From the NCBI RefSeq assembly GCF_937616625.2, contig NC_065577.1, positions 38,779,001 through 38,843,000 of the forward strand: 64,000 nt of DNA, given 5' to 3'. Shown here piece after piece: positions 37,188 to 49,566 of this stretch (its first letter is position 1; each line of letters opens with the position of its first letter). Below the pieces are notes generated by a model, which was given only the letters and a program-made list of their open reading frames with translations, ran no database searches and had not been told where the DNA came from. Made by a program: the position numbers and the translations under genes. The DNA is from Mercurialis annua. Taxonomy: Eukaryota; Streptophyta; Magnoliopsida; Malpighiales; Euphorbiaceae.

Positions 37188-37665
37188 CCTTATTCTTTTT
37201 AATTACAGTTAATACTGTTATTTTATTGAAAATATGCAAGTTAGCTTATGAGTTTTAGCTAAAAAAATGATTGATAGCATTCCAAAAATACATAATTATG
37301 CACCAGTATATGCCTTGTGGGGCTACATTATATTAAATCAACATACATATATAACTATAGTATAAAAAAAAAAACTTTATAGTTTTACAATAATGCTTCA
37401 TCATTTGAGGATGTGATTTTCAGAGAAAAAGAGCTATTTTAGATAGGTATTAGCAGTAGTTTATTTCTGGTCTTTGGTCACTTTGCAGGTAAAGTTGAAG
37501 AATGTTTATCTGCTCACAATGTGTTTGCTAAAATGACTCACTGAGATTTTTGCTTTATTTGCATGCTCTGTCTTGGTTTCTTGGTTCTTGAAAGTGATTT
37601 TTAAGTAAATTTTTCTTGGTTTTTTTTAATAAGTTTTAAGAATTCATAAGTTGGTTTGAAAAAAG

Positions 37666-38568
37666 ATGAAATCTTTGAGTAGTGTAGGGCTTGGTTTAAG
37701 CATAGTTTTTGGGTGCTTATTATTAGCTTTAATGGCTGAGCTTTACTACTTATTATGGTGGAAAAAGAGACTCACAAACAGAGAGATTATTGAAGATGAT
37801 TGGAGCAGTCCAGCAAGAGAGTTTCTTTACATGTTTTGTCTAAAAAAACCAAGACATTCTCAAGAATTTTGTTCATCAGTAAGAATAACAGACACTCTTG
37901 TGAACCATGATGATCTTGATAACAAAGATTTTATGTTCAAACCTTTTGATGAACATGATCATCAAGATCATGATGATCATACTGTGGAGGAAGAGTTAAT
38001 GAGATTGAATAGCTTAGCTGGTCCACCAAGGTTTTTGTTCACAATTATTGAAGAAACTAAGGAGGATTTAGAGTCTGAAGATGGTGATAAATTGGTTGTG
38101 AATGTAGAAGAAACTCCATATCTAACACCATTTGCTTCACCACCTTTTTTTACTCCACCACTTACTCCTATGGACAGTCATTACAGTACTCAGATTAGTA
38201 GGTTTAACTATCTTTTTGAATCAGCTGCAGACTCTGAGTTTAACAAGAGAATCAGATCATCACCTTCCTCTTCGTCGCCGCCTCCGAAATTCAAGTTTTT
38301 GCAGGATGCAGAGGAGAAGCTTCAGAAGAGGAAACTTATGGAAGAGCAGAATCAAGATTGTAATTCAAGAACTGGTTTTGGTAAAGATGAAGAAGATGGG
38401 CCTTTTATTACCATCATTGTTGATAGAAACAAAGAAAAAGATTTGGTTATGCATAATCAAGTTCCACAGTTTCATTCAAGCACTGGCTCTCAGGTACTTC
38501 CTCTAGCTTGTTCACCATCAGAAGCCAGAAAAAAAGTTCCATTTTCAGTTAATTTACCTAATGGTTGA
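37666..38568 (+). CDS. Single-pass membrane protein of unknown function, 300 aa
   Basis: Intronless. An N-terminal hydrophobic anchor at about residues 7-31 (GLGLSIVFGCLLLALMAELYYLLWW) is followed at once by KKR, predicting an N-out/C-in signal anchor. The long cytosolic part is hydrophilic, with a His/Asp-rich stretch (DEHDHQDHDDH, about 103-113), an LTPFASPPFFTPPLTP proline motif, serine-rich SSPSSSSPPP and acidic runs. I believe similar plant proteins exist with the same LYYLLWWKKR start, but I cannot give a named family or activity. The start is supported by the anchor beginning right after it. A foldback repeat lies 58 bp after the stop. Confidence 0.8.
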   Translation: MKSLSSVGLGLSIVFGCLLLALMAELYYLLWWKKRLTNREIIEDDWSSPAREFLYMFCLKKPRHSQEFCSSVRITDTLVNHDDLDNKDFMFKPFDEHDHQDHDDHTVEEELMRLNSLAGPPRFLFTIIEETKEDLESEDGDKLVVNVEETPYLTPFASPPFFTPPLTPMDSHYSTQISRFNYLFESAADSEFNKRIRSSPSSSSPPPKFKFLQDAEEKLQKRKLMEEQNQDCNSRTGFGKDEEDGPFITIIVDRNKEKDLVMHNQVPQFHSSTGSQVLPLACSPSEARKKVPFSVNLPNG

Positions 38569-38625
38569 TTAGTTGTGGTTAACGATGGTTAAATGCTGAT
38601 TAGTTTTGGTTTTAGGATTTTTTTT

Positions 38626-38835
38626 GAGTTATTTGCATATTAATTCTCAACGTTTCACGTTTGTAGCGACTTAATCTCATTCTTTAAAACTCTACATCGC
38701 ACGTTCCAATCTTTTAGCCGTGCCGTTTATGCACACGTGAAAGTGCGAAAGGCCGGGATGACCGATGCGACGTTTGAAAAAATGAGATTAAATCGCTACA
38801 AACCTGAAATGTTTAAAATTTGATATGTGAATAAC
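38626..38835. repeat. Foldback (MITE-like) in the 3' flank of the membrane-protein gene
   Basis: Left arm GAGTTATTTGCATATTAATT … GTAGCGACTTAATCTCATT pairs with right arm AATGAGATTAAATCGCTAC … ATATGTGAATAAC, about 55 bp per arm. T-rich flanks prevent a firm target-duplication call. It probably lies in the 3' UTR. Confidence 0.7.
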
Positions 38836-39128
38836 ATTTTTTCTTTGTATTTGTGCTGTTGTGGCATTAGAATTTGTTGAAAGGTGTGAGGCAAGTGGAA
38901 GTGGTGGGCTGAGTGGGGTTAGTTGTTTTTATTAAAAACTCCATGTCTACTTGAGCTGTCTTGTACAGGTAATCATTCTGCTGTTGCCTGGTTCTGTCTG
39001 CAAAACAAGCACTGTAAAAAAACAATGGAGAAAATTGAATAGAAGAAACTGTTTGAGGACCAAACTGAACTCTTTTTGTTTATTTTGATATTGATTGTGT
39101 TTAGATAGTTTAGTTTGTTAGGTTCGAC

Positions 39129-39382
39129 AAAAGGTTCATTTCACCCTCAAACTTGGCATAAAAGATTAAAAGTGTTTATATTGGTGGTTTTGAACAAATA
39201 AATTCACATTTTGGCAAAATTAGATCACTTGACCCTCTTATTTGTAATCGAATATCACACTCCTCGGAGTGTGAGGGGTTAAATGATTCAACTTTGTCAA
39301 ACTCTAGGTTTATTTGCTCAAAACTATCAATTTGAATGCTTTTGATTTTGTTGCCAAGTTAGAGGGGTGAAATGAACTTTTA
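39129..39382. repeat. Foldback element, about 250 bp
   Basis: AAAGGTTCATTTCACCCTCA … pairs with … GGGGTGAAATGAACTTTT. The centre has an imperfect palindrome TCACACTCCTCGGAGTGTGA. No target duplication was identified. Confidence 0.65.
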
Positions 39383-41819
39383 CCGATGTTTTGTGTTTAG
39401 AATTTTGGCACTATTAATTAAACAAGTCGTGTTTGAGTTTATAAATATCTATTATATTTATGTCGGAACGTACACATTTATGTATGAATTACTAGTTCTA
39501 ATTATACTTTTAGGAGGTTATTGTTATAGTGTTTGGATTTTTTTAAATTGAATTAGTATTTCAATCTTATAAAATAGTATCATGTAAATATTTTTGTTTG
39601 ATTATTGACTACTAATGTGCTTGATATGTAAATATTAGAATATTTATGTACTCAAGTTGGGCGTCAAAATATGTTTGAACACATCACGATTTGACTAATA
39701 TGAGAAAATAACGGATTAAGATTGAGATTAGATATATTTATGTGATAAATTCATTAATTGGTTTATGAACACAATTTAAAGTGTGTTTTGTTGCAGATTG
39801 ATATGCAAATTCTTTTAATCTGTTTAACCTTTGAACAAGCATTTACAAATAAAAAAAATCACAATTTGATTAATACAAAAAAACACAACAAATTAAGATT
39901 GAGATTAAATTCATAAGTTTCTTATTGTCTAATCCGCTCAACCCTTTGAACAAGCATTAACATGAAAGAATCTAAATACTAAATGATAGATTGTGAAAAT
40001 TTTAGACATAATGTTATAATTTTATTCATTTTATATTTTTCAATAATTCGTTTATGTCTGTCTCTTCTTCATGAATACATCAAAACACACATACGTTATC
40101 ATAATATTGATTGCCACTTTAATCCAAAAGCGCAGGTGAGTAGGTATCTTCAAATTTAAATGAGGTTGTGGATTTGAACTGTACTCATGTATGCAGCTGT
40201 TTTAAATTTGGGACCAAAACTTTCCTCCCGCAAAGGACCTATCCGATTCGAGAGTGAATTAGTTTGAATGTAGAAGATTTAAAAGTACGGTTTCATAATT
40301 GAAAGTTGGAATTCTTTTAAAACACCGATTTTAACCGTTTGATCAACATCAGATGACCCTAAATGGAGGAGTATAATGTTAAATTTGACAATGTTTTAAC
40401 TGTCTGTGGCTAAAGAAAAAAGAATAGTTACAATTCAAGAAAGTGACAAAATTAGAAAAAGGAGAGAATTAATGGGTTGTGACAATGAGTTGCCTTTTTT
40501 TAGGGTTTATCGTAAAAAACAAAGAGGTAAAATTGCCCGTGAAAATGTCTGGTGGAGTATCTGTCTCTCAAGCTTGTAGAATCATTACATCCATTGCCTT
40601 TTCTCATTTCTTTTTCTATTTAATGCTCAAGTATCAGCATGCTTTAATCATTTTGTAAACTTTTTCATTATATATTTTTTACGGGTCGTGTCGTGTAACT
40701 TGTGTTAAAAAATTACAGTGTCCGAGGTTTGTATATCAAACATGGTTATTTGTGTCGACTTCGTGTTAAGCTAACCGTATCGTTTGAAGTATCAAAACGG
40801 ATATTTTGGGATGATTTATATTATATACCAAATAAGTTGCGGATATATTTAGCACATGATAAATCAAACAGGCACAAATTTAAAATCGTAATATATCTGA
40901 CAAACATAATCATAATTGTGGTATCTGAACTTCTTTAAATTTTATGAGTCATTTGAACTTTATTAAATCTACTATTTCAATAAATGATTTTTTCTTTTAT
41001 ATTAGTGTTTTAATTTTTTAAAAGTACAAAAAAAACCTTTAATACTTTAATCCTTTTTGATGATTGATATATTAAAAATAAATTTTTAATTTTCTGTCAT
41101 TTCAGCAAGAAATATTATATGTTGGATATGTGCAAATGATACATTTGCACATATAAAATTAAAATATCAAACCATATAGTTTTGAAATCTGTTTTTATTA
41201 ATAATCCGATAATAAAAATACCCATCTAATATAATATAAGAAGTTAAAGTTTTAAAAAGAATAAAAAAAGTTCAAACACCAATTTATATTATTCCTTTTT
41301 CAATATTAAAATAGGTGTGGATCATCTGAAATAAAAATTAATTTCAAAGGATTCTTAAAAAATAATACAAAAATATATAATGAATTAAAAAAAGGTATAT
41401 GCCAAAAGGCATTCAATAAACCTTGTTGAGCATCATAAGCATGACTTGACTATATTTAATCATATCAACCACCAGGGATGCACCCAAAATAGCATGACCT
41501 GAGAGTCAGTTAAGGCACATAATATGCACTCGGACCAACACAGATGAGGGTTGGTCTAGAGGTGTGCAAAAACCGAAGCAAATCTAAGAACCGAACTAAA
41601 TCGATAAATTCAGGTCAATTCAGTTTAACGTTTAAAAAAAATAGTTATTCGGTAGATTTGATTTGGAAGTAAAAACAAGCAGTACACTTTTGATACAAAG
41701 TGCAAACAAAACCAAAAAAGTACCAAACAAAAGAACTAATTGATTCAATTTGAACCGAATGTACGCTTTGGTAATCAGATATGCAAGGGAACTATTATAC
41801 GACTTCAAGAAGTCATAAA
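39383..41819. other. Intergenic DNA with a SINE-like segment
   Basis: Positions about 40130-40330 carry GGTGAGTAGGTATC, GTGGATTTGAACTG (B-box-like) and CCCGCAAAGGACCTATCCGA, resembling tRNA-derived plant SINEs. At 41556-41770 lies an 'AGGTGTGCAAAAACCGAA … TTGAACCGAATG' short repeat. The rest is AT-rich without genes. Confidence 0.4.
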
Positions 41820-41828
41820 CAATTCCTT

Positions 41829-42264
41829 GGGTTATTGATTCTGGGAGTCACTGTACTTTTCCAAAATTGCAAAATGGTCACCGAACAATTTTTTGTTCCA
41901 AAATGGTCACTGTACTTTGTGATTAGTAACTTCCGGCGATCACTAAATGAAATCCGGTGACTTTTGTCCTATGTGGCTTGCCGGAAGCTAACTCACACCT
42001 TTCTTTTTGCCGGAAAATGTTTAAAAAATTAGGGAAGAAGATGATGATGTAGAAAAATAAAAGTGATATCGACAATAACATGACAAAGAGGAAGGTGTGA
42101 GTAAGCTTCCGGCAATCCACATAGGACAAAAGTCACCGGATTTCATTTGGTGATCGCCGGAAGTTACTAATCACAAAGTACAGTGACCATTTTGGAACAA
42201 AAAATTGTTCGGTGACCATTTTGCAACTTTGAGAAAGTACAATGACTCCCAGAATCAATAACCC
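41829..42264. mobile_element. MULE-type foldback MITE, 436 bp
   Basis: Arms of about 190 bp pair almost perfectly, from GGGTTATTGATTCTGGGAGT to its complement …GACTCCCAGAATCAATAACC C. Perfect 9-bp duplication CAATTCCTT (41820-41828 and 42265-42273). It ends about 100 bp beyond the stop codon of the geranylgeranyltransferase gene and so probably forms part of its 3' UTR or polyadenylation region. Confidence 0.92.
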
Positions 42265-42369
42265 CAATTCCTTTCTTCCCAAAGTTCAAACAGGAAATCG
42301 GATAAAATGAATATACAGTATACTGTTACATATACCGGTATACAAAGGCGTATAGAAAAGGAATAAAAA

Positions 42370-45300
42370 TCAATTCAAGAATCCTAAGGCAGCAACATCG
42401 GTTATGCCAAGCTCAACGCAGAGTGGATTAAGGTTAGGCTCTTTCAAAAGACTGAATGCTGTGTATCCATAGTAGGAATGATATATATCTGGCAGTTCAC
42501 CTGGAAATTTACTGAAACCGCCGTACTGGTACAGGAAGAGTAAGCAATCGTCATTATTATTAACCACGTGAAAATTAATGTGAGAAAATATCGGTCAAGA
42601 ACTTTAACATTCATTTATGCTAATTTTAGCAGCTATTTATATTATAATTACTTATTGCAAGTTATTTATTTTTACAAAATTTTGGACTAATCTATACAAA
42701 AAACAAGTTGAGAGGCTACATTGAATTTTATTTTTGTCAGTTAAGCCCATGATAATATTAATATCAGCATTTCATTAGAGGATAAACAATTAGATTAGGA
42801 ACCTCTAAATTTCACTTGAACATGAGAGGATCCTAATCCTAAATAGTTAAATAACTTAAACTTTAGGGAAGGGGTAATTCACTTAAAAAAAAGTCGACAA
42901 ACTAATAATTATGCATAACTTCAAAAGATTTTAGTAATTATCCTATTTTTAGCTACGTGAATATTTATGAGCGAAAACATCCTTCTAGGGCATTAACATT
43001 AGTTTATTTACACATTAGCAGCTTAAACATCTTATGCATCAAATTGCACTTCTTGGTTCTATTTATGTTTTTTTTTCTTCCATAACTCACTACGTTACTT
43101 GAGCCCTTAGCACTTTTCAATGGCTATAAGTCATATAATCATCCAGTTGGTGGTCTGGATGGATACCGAGTCCTACAATACAATTTCCAATTGAACTTGG
43201 AAAGCTTTCGAAAGGACTTGTGTTCTTAAGATTCAGAATTTCTCGGAGATAGCCATTCTTATGCACATGCTTAAAAGATAGCGAGCTACGGAGATGACAC
43301 AAGATAAAAACACATCTCAACTACATGTATGAACTGAAAATTTGGGAAAGAAGAAGCATAAGCACCTTGGATTGACAAGTCATCAAAAACCCACGCAATG
43401 CTTTCCCGTCAACGAACTTGTCGCCTCCTAAAATCCTTAAAACTGCTCCGACCCTGCACAATGAATAGCCAATGTGAAGATCTGGAAACATCGCAATTTG
43501 CTAAATTTTAAGCAATTTTCAAATAGTGCACTTACCAAAATGCATAACATGTATCAGTAGGCTTGTTTGGTCTACCTTGAAATCCACCATCCGTCGCTTG
43601 CCTCTGAAGCAAAGAGCATAACAAGAAAACATTACAAGTGGTACAAAGGACAAGACCTTGGAAGCAAATTGGAATTAATGATGCAAATGACTTCATGAGC
43701 ATTTCATCATATTGGATTCTTAATGACCCAACTCTATTAAATTGTTACAGAAATCAGACAAAATAAAGTAATACCTTCAAGCACCATTCTAACAATAATG
43801 GAAGGTCAATGATCGAAGATGCTCCACTCTTAGACAGAATATCATCTTCAATGAATCCCATTAGCCGAAGTGATGCAACAGCACAGAAAGTCCCGCCACC
43901 TGTCCGCTAAGATCAATATTGTTGGTAATTAACATTTGAAGAATTTAGCTGATAATTTTATGGAACATGAAATCAAAACTGTTCTACTTCACTTTTTCTA
44001 TATAAAAATGAGGAAATAAAATCTAATTATGCCCCAGATACACACTAACAAGTAAAAGCTACAGTAAGGGAAGAAAGGTAAGGACGTAAAGCATAGACAA
44101 GAAGAGACATCAGTTAAGCTTGAGCATCGAGTGTAAATTTTATGAAACGAAAAGCATCCTAAAGTTGTTTTATCACTCACCATGAGATTCTGAGCCAGGA
44201 TTCATCCCAAATCCACCATCATATGACTGAAAAAATAATAATGGCTTGGAAATCAGTAAAAAAATGGCATTTTACAAGCAAAGAATTCAACTGAAAATAT
44301 AATACCACAGAAGGATGGCTTAGGTAAAGAGAAGTTTACATAGGAAGGAAACATACTTGGCATTTTAAGATGTACTCCTTTGCTTTTTCCTTGTCCATGC
44401 CACTCCAATCCTCCAACATAGAAGAGATGGCCGCTGATACATCGGTAGCCATAAGGATACAAAAAGTTAGCTTAGAGAACCGTATGAAAAGTACACAATA
44501 GTTTTTTTTTTCTTCTAATTGCTACCTGCACAGTATATGAAACGAAGGTCTGTCTCTGCCCCGATATGGATAGGAAGAAAACTGCAAAACAAAGATAAGA
44601 AGCTGAGAAATTTACGCAGATTCATAGTAGTAAACCTAGCATTTCTTTTGGAGGGGCTATTCTGGCCCGTAAATAACACTCCCAATCGAGTAACAGCTCA
44701 AATATGGAAAAAATTTAAAAAATCAGCTTCTAAGAAATAATTGGATACCAAAAAAAAAAGAAATGACATACCTGCCATCAGGTTGCTGCAGGTTTCTCAT
44801 TGATATTAATATTGACTTAGGATCAAGATTCGACAAATCATATCCAACGATCTTCAATATAGCAATGGCACAATATGAGCTTGCCAAATGACTATGATTG
44901 TGAATCGAAACCTACATGCATATCAAACTAGAGAAAGTGATGAAACAAGCACGAAGCTACAAGAACAACCAAAACAGCTATAAAATAGCTCAACTGTGTG
45001 ATACCCCATTACGAGTTGAAGGAAACTGAGAAGATCGAGAACCCTGAAAGCCATAGAATTGTCCTTCAACCAAGAAATAACTCATCATTAATTCTTTCGA
45101 TTCCGTTTATTTGTACCGAATTCGAAGCAAAATTAAGGTAATAAACAATGCAAAGATGTTATGAATGAACTGAATACCATTACTCAATTGATTTGCATCT
45201 TCAGGGTGAGCTTGAAATGACAAAACCCAATTGATAACAGCATCTTTATCAACCTAAAACATATCAAAATCAACTCAATTAAATTTGAAATCCTGACCAG

Positions 45301-45572
45301 TAAAACTGAAATTAACAATTGAAAGTTTGAATTGTTCTTCTTACTCGATCGAGGGCGTTTAAGATGTGCAGACCGGAGATCGTAAAATAAGCGAGTGTGA
45401 GACGGTTGATCTCCTGCGATTGGTAATAGTGTGGTAGCATCTCGTACATCATCTCTAAGTAAGCTACATGGGAATCTCGGTTGAAAATCGACGATGATGG
45501 TGATGACGTGGGTTGTTCTTCACCGTCTGATGATGAAGAAGATGCTAACCCTGGTTCTTCTTCTTCTTCCAT
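42370..45572 (-). CDS. GGB: Protein geranylgeranyltransferase type I, beta subunit
   Basis: Catalytic subunit that, with the shared alpha subunit, transfers geranylgeranyl to the Cys of C-terminal CaaL motifs of proteins such as ROP GTPases in the cytosol. Eleven exons on the minus strand, all with GT-AG introns and matching phases: 45572-45345, 45253-45178, 45063-45005, 44911-44772, 44581-44526, 44433-44357, 44226-44181, 43899-43775, 43603-43536, 43453-43366 and 42525-42370. Joined length is 1119 nt, 372 residues, close to the plant family's about 375. Seen: RHV-like block FNRDSHVAYLEMM, repeated YDGGFG / TDGGFQG / YGGFSKFPG helix-start motifs of prenyltransferase beta repeats, and SHGGGTFCAVASLRLMG. 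Expected zinc ligands are present: D286, C288 (TDTCYAFW) and H337 (YHSYYGYTAF). The N-terminus is acidic and Ser-rich. Exon borders were read by eye, so small shifts are possible. Confidence 0.93.
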
Positions 45573-46338
45573 TGGTATTGAATCTATGAAGTTTTGGTTC
45601 TTCTTTATTATTCAGTTCTGTTTATGGACTGTGCTGCTGTACAAAAATTTGAGCTAATTTTCAATTGTAAGAAAACCCCTTAAAGTTTATCTTAATGTGC
45701 ACTTTGATCCTTCTGTTGTAACATTTTACATTGCCATCACGTTTATAATTATAGACTACATTCTAAATATAGAAAATAAAGCATTAAGATTTAATTTCAC
45801 TTTGTTTAAATAAATTTATATAGTTTTAAATTTTGTACATTTTAGTTTTAACTAATATTTCTATCTTTTTTATTAAAATTACTTGTATTTCTATCCAGTT
45901 AAAATAAAAAATATGATTCAATTTTGTATATTTTAATATTAACTATTATTAATTTACCAAAAAAAAATATTAACTATTATTAAAATTGACTAATTTAATT
46001 TGAATCATTTTAGTACTACATTTGGTCTGATTTGGGGCGTGTTGCGTGCTTCCAATTCTAATTATTATACTAAAATGAAATAAATTAATTATAAAATTAA
46101 ATATATGCTAATTGACCATCAAGCTAAGAAGCACGGAAACTCCAACCAAGTTGGGTGTCTTTTCGGAAACGTTTCGGAAACGGAAAACGGGAAACTGTCG
46201 GAAACTCTCGAAATCTCATAAGGAAACGTTAATTAGACTTGTTGCGACGTAATTGGCTCAGTTCCCAGGCGAGCGCGCGAACAGAAAGGGATTTGGAGGG
46301 GTACTTTCATCAAGCAGTTGGCGTGCATCAGTAAAACT
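45573..46338. promoter_or_regulatory. Divergent intergenic promoter region
   Basis: The 766 bp between the start codons of the minus-strand prenyltransferase gene and the plus-strand DUF2470-like gene must hold both promoters. Near 46160-46230 there is a repeated GGAAACG word (TCGGAAACGTTTCGGAAACG, then GGAAACGTT). No clear TATA box was assigned. Confidence 0.5.
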
Positions 46339-49300
46339 ATGAAGACTAAGAAAGCTACAGTCTTAACACTCGCTCAGAGATGCAAGGTAAAACCTTCTCA
46401 TCTCGCTATTCATTTTACCAATTCAAAGTTTTTTGTTTTTTTTACAAAACCAAATTATAATGCAACTGTGTTTTGCAGAATATACTGGCTTCCAATTGGC
46501 AAGCTCAGCTCAATACTATCAAAGCTGATGCTAAAGGAAGGTACCCTTTTCCAATCCAACGGATGTAATTTGTCAGAAATTTCTTGTTTAAATGTGGAGT
46601 TATTTTGCTGTTTTATGTTTATTGTTTTGTTTCGAGTTTATTTCGGAGAATCTGATATAGAGGAACTTTTTAATTCATTTTGTACTTTCTTATGTTTATG
46701 TTAGCAAGCAGGACATATACACTTCAAAAGTTAAGTATATACTCAAGAAGGGTAGACCCTATATCTGGGTACCTGAAAAGGATTTGCATAATGTGGTACG
46801 ATTATCGCTTTTGTTTGTAATTATATTGAATTGCGTTGAATTTGTTCATCAGTCCCGTTTGTTGAAGTAGCAAATACAGAAATCTTGTGTAGATTCTTCC
46901 CTTTTTCCATGACTTTTTTGTCGTGCATAGTAGATGCTAACAAGCTGCACAACGAATTATAGACTGCCTAAGCATTAGATGGAAGAAAAAATCTGACTCT
47001 TTACTTACTCTGATGATGTTTTATTATTTCTTCTTTTTGTTCCTGTAGAATACGTTCATTGATGAACGTGGTTCATTGGCTGTTACAAGTCCATTTCCGG
47101 GGACCCTGGCAAATTTACTCAGGTCAATGAAGAAGGTGCATCACCAATTTTGGCCTGTAGCTTAATTTACTTCTTTTTGTTTCCTGTTCTACCAATATTC
47201 AAGTTTTTCAAAGTGTTAAGTTCATGTTATAGTCAGTTATTGCTCTCAATCCATTTTCTAATTAAACTTCAAGAGCCTAATTTGTCTACTTTATGCACAT
47301 GCTGCAGTTTCCAGCACGGATTGCATTAACTGGGGATGTCATCCCTCTTAAAGAAGAAAAGGTCAGTCCATTTTCTCAAAATTTTCATATTTTATGAAAC
47401 AGCTTTTTGATGTTACATTTCATTATGCTGTTTACTACGATAAGGACGAGAAGGGAATTAATATATATATAATGGCATTTCACTAAGTATGTGATTTGAT
47501 GGTTTGCTTGTTGTCTCCTGAACTTTGGATATCTAGGAAAGGGGACGAGGGAATGAGGACTGGCTGACTATCAGTTTGTATTGTTGACATGCTGCATGTA
47601 AAGAACTCTTAAGGACTGCAAACGTTCTCCATCGTCTATGCATGAATGATTGAGTGATGCTTCACTCTTTGAGAGAATGTCCACTATATATACAATGCAT
47701 TAATCTAGGGAGTTTGTTACAGATAAACATGTCTCTGCAATTATTAATTAGACTTAGATCTATGGTTTACGTGCTCTTGACATGTTTGCCATACCAAATC
47801 CTCTATTTTTCCTTGTTAACTGGTAGGACATGTTTAATGACACATTAGATCTGACTTCGTGCAAAATTCGACTTGATAGAGTAGTCGAATACCTTTGTGC
47901 ATACTAGAAAGATAAACAGGATATGTTTAATGTTAATTTTCTTGTGTGCGGTTCTTGTTAGACTCAATTAGCGACAGAAAGTGTCAGAGAAGTGATATTG
48001 TCTGAGCAAAGAATGATGAAAGAGTTCAGCTATACAGTTTCCGGTGTATTAAGTTCTTCTAATCTTATAACTACTTCAAGAAGCGAAAATCTCAAGGAGA
48101 TAATGGATGGAGATCAAAGATACTGTGTTTACAGGTTCAATGTAAGGTATTAGACTTAACACTGTATCTTCTTGTACAGTTCCAGTTCCAGTACATTATC
48201 ATTGAAATCTGACTTTTTCCATTTTGAGCTGGCATTCTAAACATCGCTGTGTGTCTAATTTCAAATTGGGAAGGTAAGTAAAGCATATTATGAACATAAA
48301 ATGAGGTGTATTTCTGTTTGTTTTTGTTTCATTCTTTTTCTAGAAAATTTTGATTTATATTTTCATTGACCGACAACCAGCAGCTACTGTATGAAAAATA
48401 AGGAATTTTTTTTTTAAAAGAAGGCCACTCTTTTTACGCATTATGTTTACATTCATGCCGGGATAACACTTAGAACTGTGATCTAGTCTTGAAGAATGAA
48501 CTATTGTTAAATGAACTGTGGAAGCATTCTACTCAATGAAGTAAAATTTTCACAATAGGTCTTTTCATGCACCATTACCTAATGCTAAATTCTCTTTTAC
48601 CAGCTTAACTTCTGATGGTCAGGGTAGTAGATCAGATCTTCAGATATTTCTTTTAGTATTACAAGAAAGCTAATTCGTAGATCAATGTATACTGCAGTTC
48701 ATGGATGTTTATTGATGGCCAAGGTCAAAGCCAAGAAGTGGATATGGAAGATATGGAGATAGCTAAAGCGGATCCTTTAGGTAAGATTCATCACAAAAAA
48801 TGGTCTATTGATCAGTATATTTTTATATTGCGTGTTATATCATTTAATAAGTATGATTTTTTTGAGTATTTGGACGATTAAATGGCATTCTAAAGTTGTT
48901 TCATCTTTTGCGCAGCACTTTTCTCTGCCAAGCTAATCGATGGCATTAATCAGAGTGAAGCAAGGCGTAGAGCCCTGATTCTTTTTTGTCTTGTATACAT
49001 GAATGCTAATACAAGAGTAAGATCCATCTACATCAAACTTTTATACACAGAGCTAATCATCAATAGTATAAAAGTAATAGTTATTTACTCTTTTACTCTA
49101 ACATTACTATTCATGGTGCATCAAGTTATCGACGGTTAGGTAAATTTGAAAATAATCTATGGAGTGTGTCATGGAACCAGGGCCTTGAAAATGAAACTTC
49201 TTCTTCTTACTGGATCTAAAAAGTTCAGCGAAATGTTTTTTAGATGCTCCTTGTAAAGTATATCTTACATATTCTGTGTAATTATCTTATGCCTTTTGTT

Positions 49301-49566
49301 ATAAGCTGCCATTGATCATATCACACAGCCACTGAACTATTGGCTATTCTTATGTTCAGGATGCATGCCTTTTGTCTGTTGATAGCAAGGGATTTGATGT
49401 GTTGGGGAAGGTCCCTAGTTCAGTCACCACCGATGAATACCAGTGGAAGGAATTCAGGTTTACATTAAAGGAAGAAGCACGCGATGTTGAAACTTTTTGT
49501 CGTCAACTCGTAGAAATGGAGGAAGAAGCTGTTAAAAAGGTTACAAGCAACAGTGGTTTAGCATGA
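46339..49566 (+). CDS. FMN-binding split-barrel / DUF2470-like protein, 305 aa
   Basis: Nine exons with GT-AG introns and consistent phases: 46339-46386, 46479-46540, 46705-46795, 47049-47135, 47308-47361, 47962-48146, 48698-48780, 48916-49016 and 49360-49566; joined 918 nt. The C-terminal half (AKADPLALFSAKLIDGINQSEARRRALILF … LLSVDSKGFDVLGKV … FRFTLKEEARDVETFCRQLVEMEEEA) aligns by eye with the DUF2470 domain of plant split-barrel proteins such as the HOZ-type haem-binding and glutamyl-tRNA-reductase-binding proteins. The N-terminal half (GRPYIWVPEKDL … RGSLAVTSPFPG … RIALTGDVIPLKEE) would be the barrel. The usual HxNxDH of DUF2470 is replaced by GINQSEA, so metal/haem or FMN binding may be lost. 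No obvious transit peptide (starts MKTKKATVLTLAQRCK). Family assignment is inference; gene structure is solid. Confidence 0.75.

Noticed and set aside
46318..46704. 128-codon frame starting before the DUF2470-like gene's ATG
   Set aside because: It reads through the first intron. The splice-consistent model starts at the ATG at 46339 with a 48-nt first coding exon.
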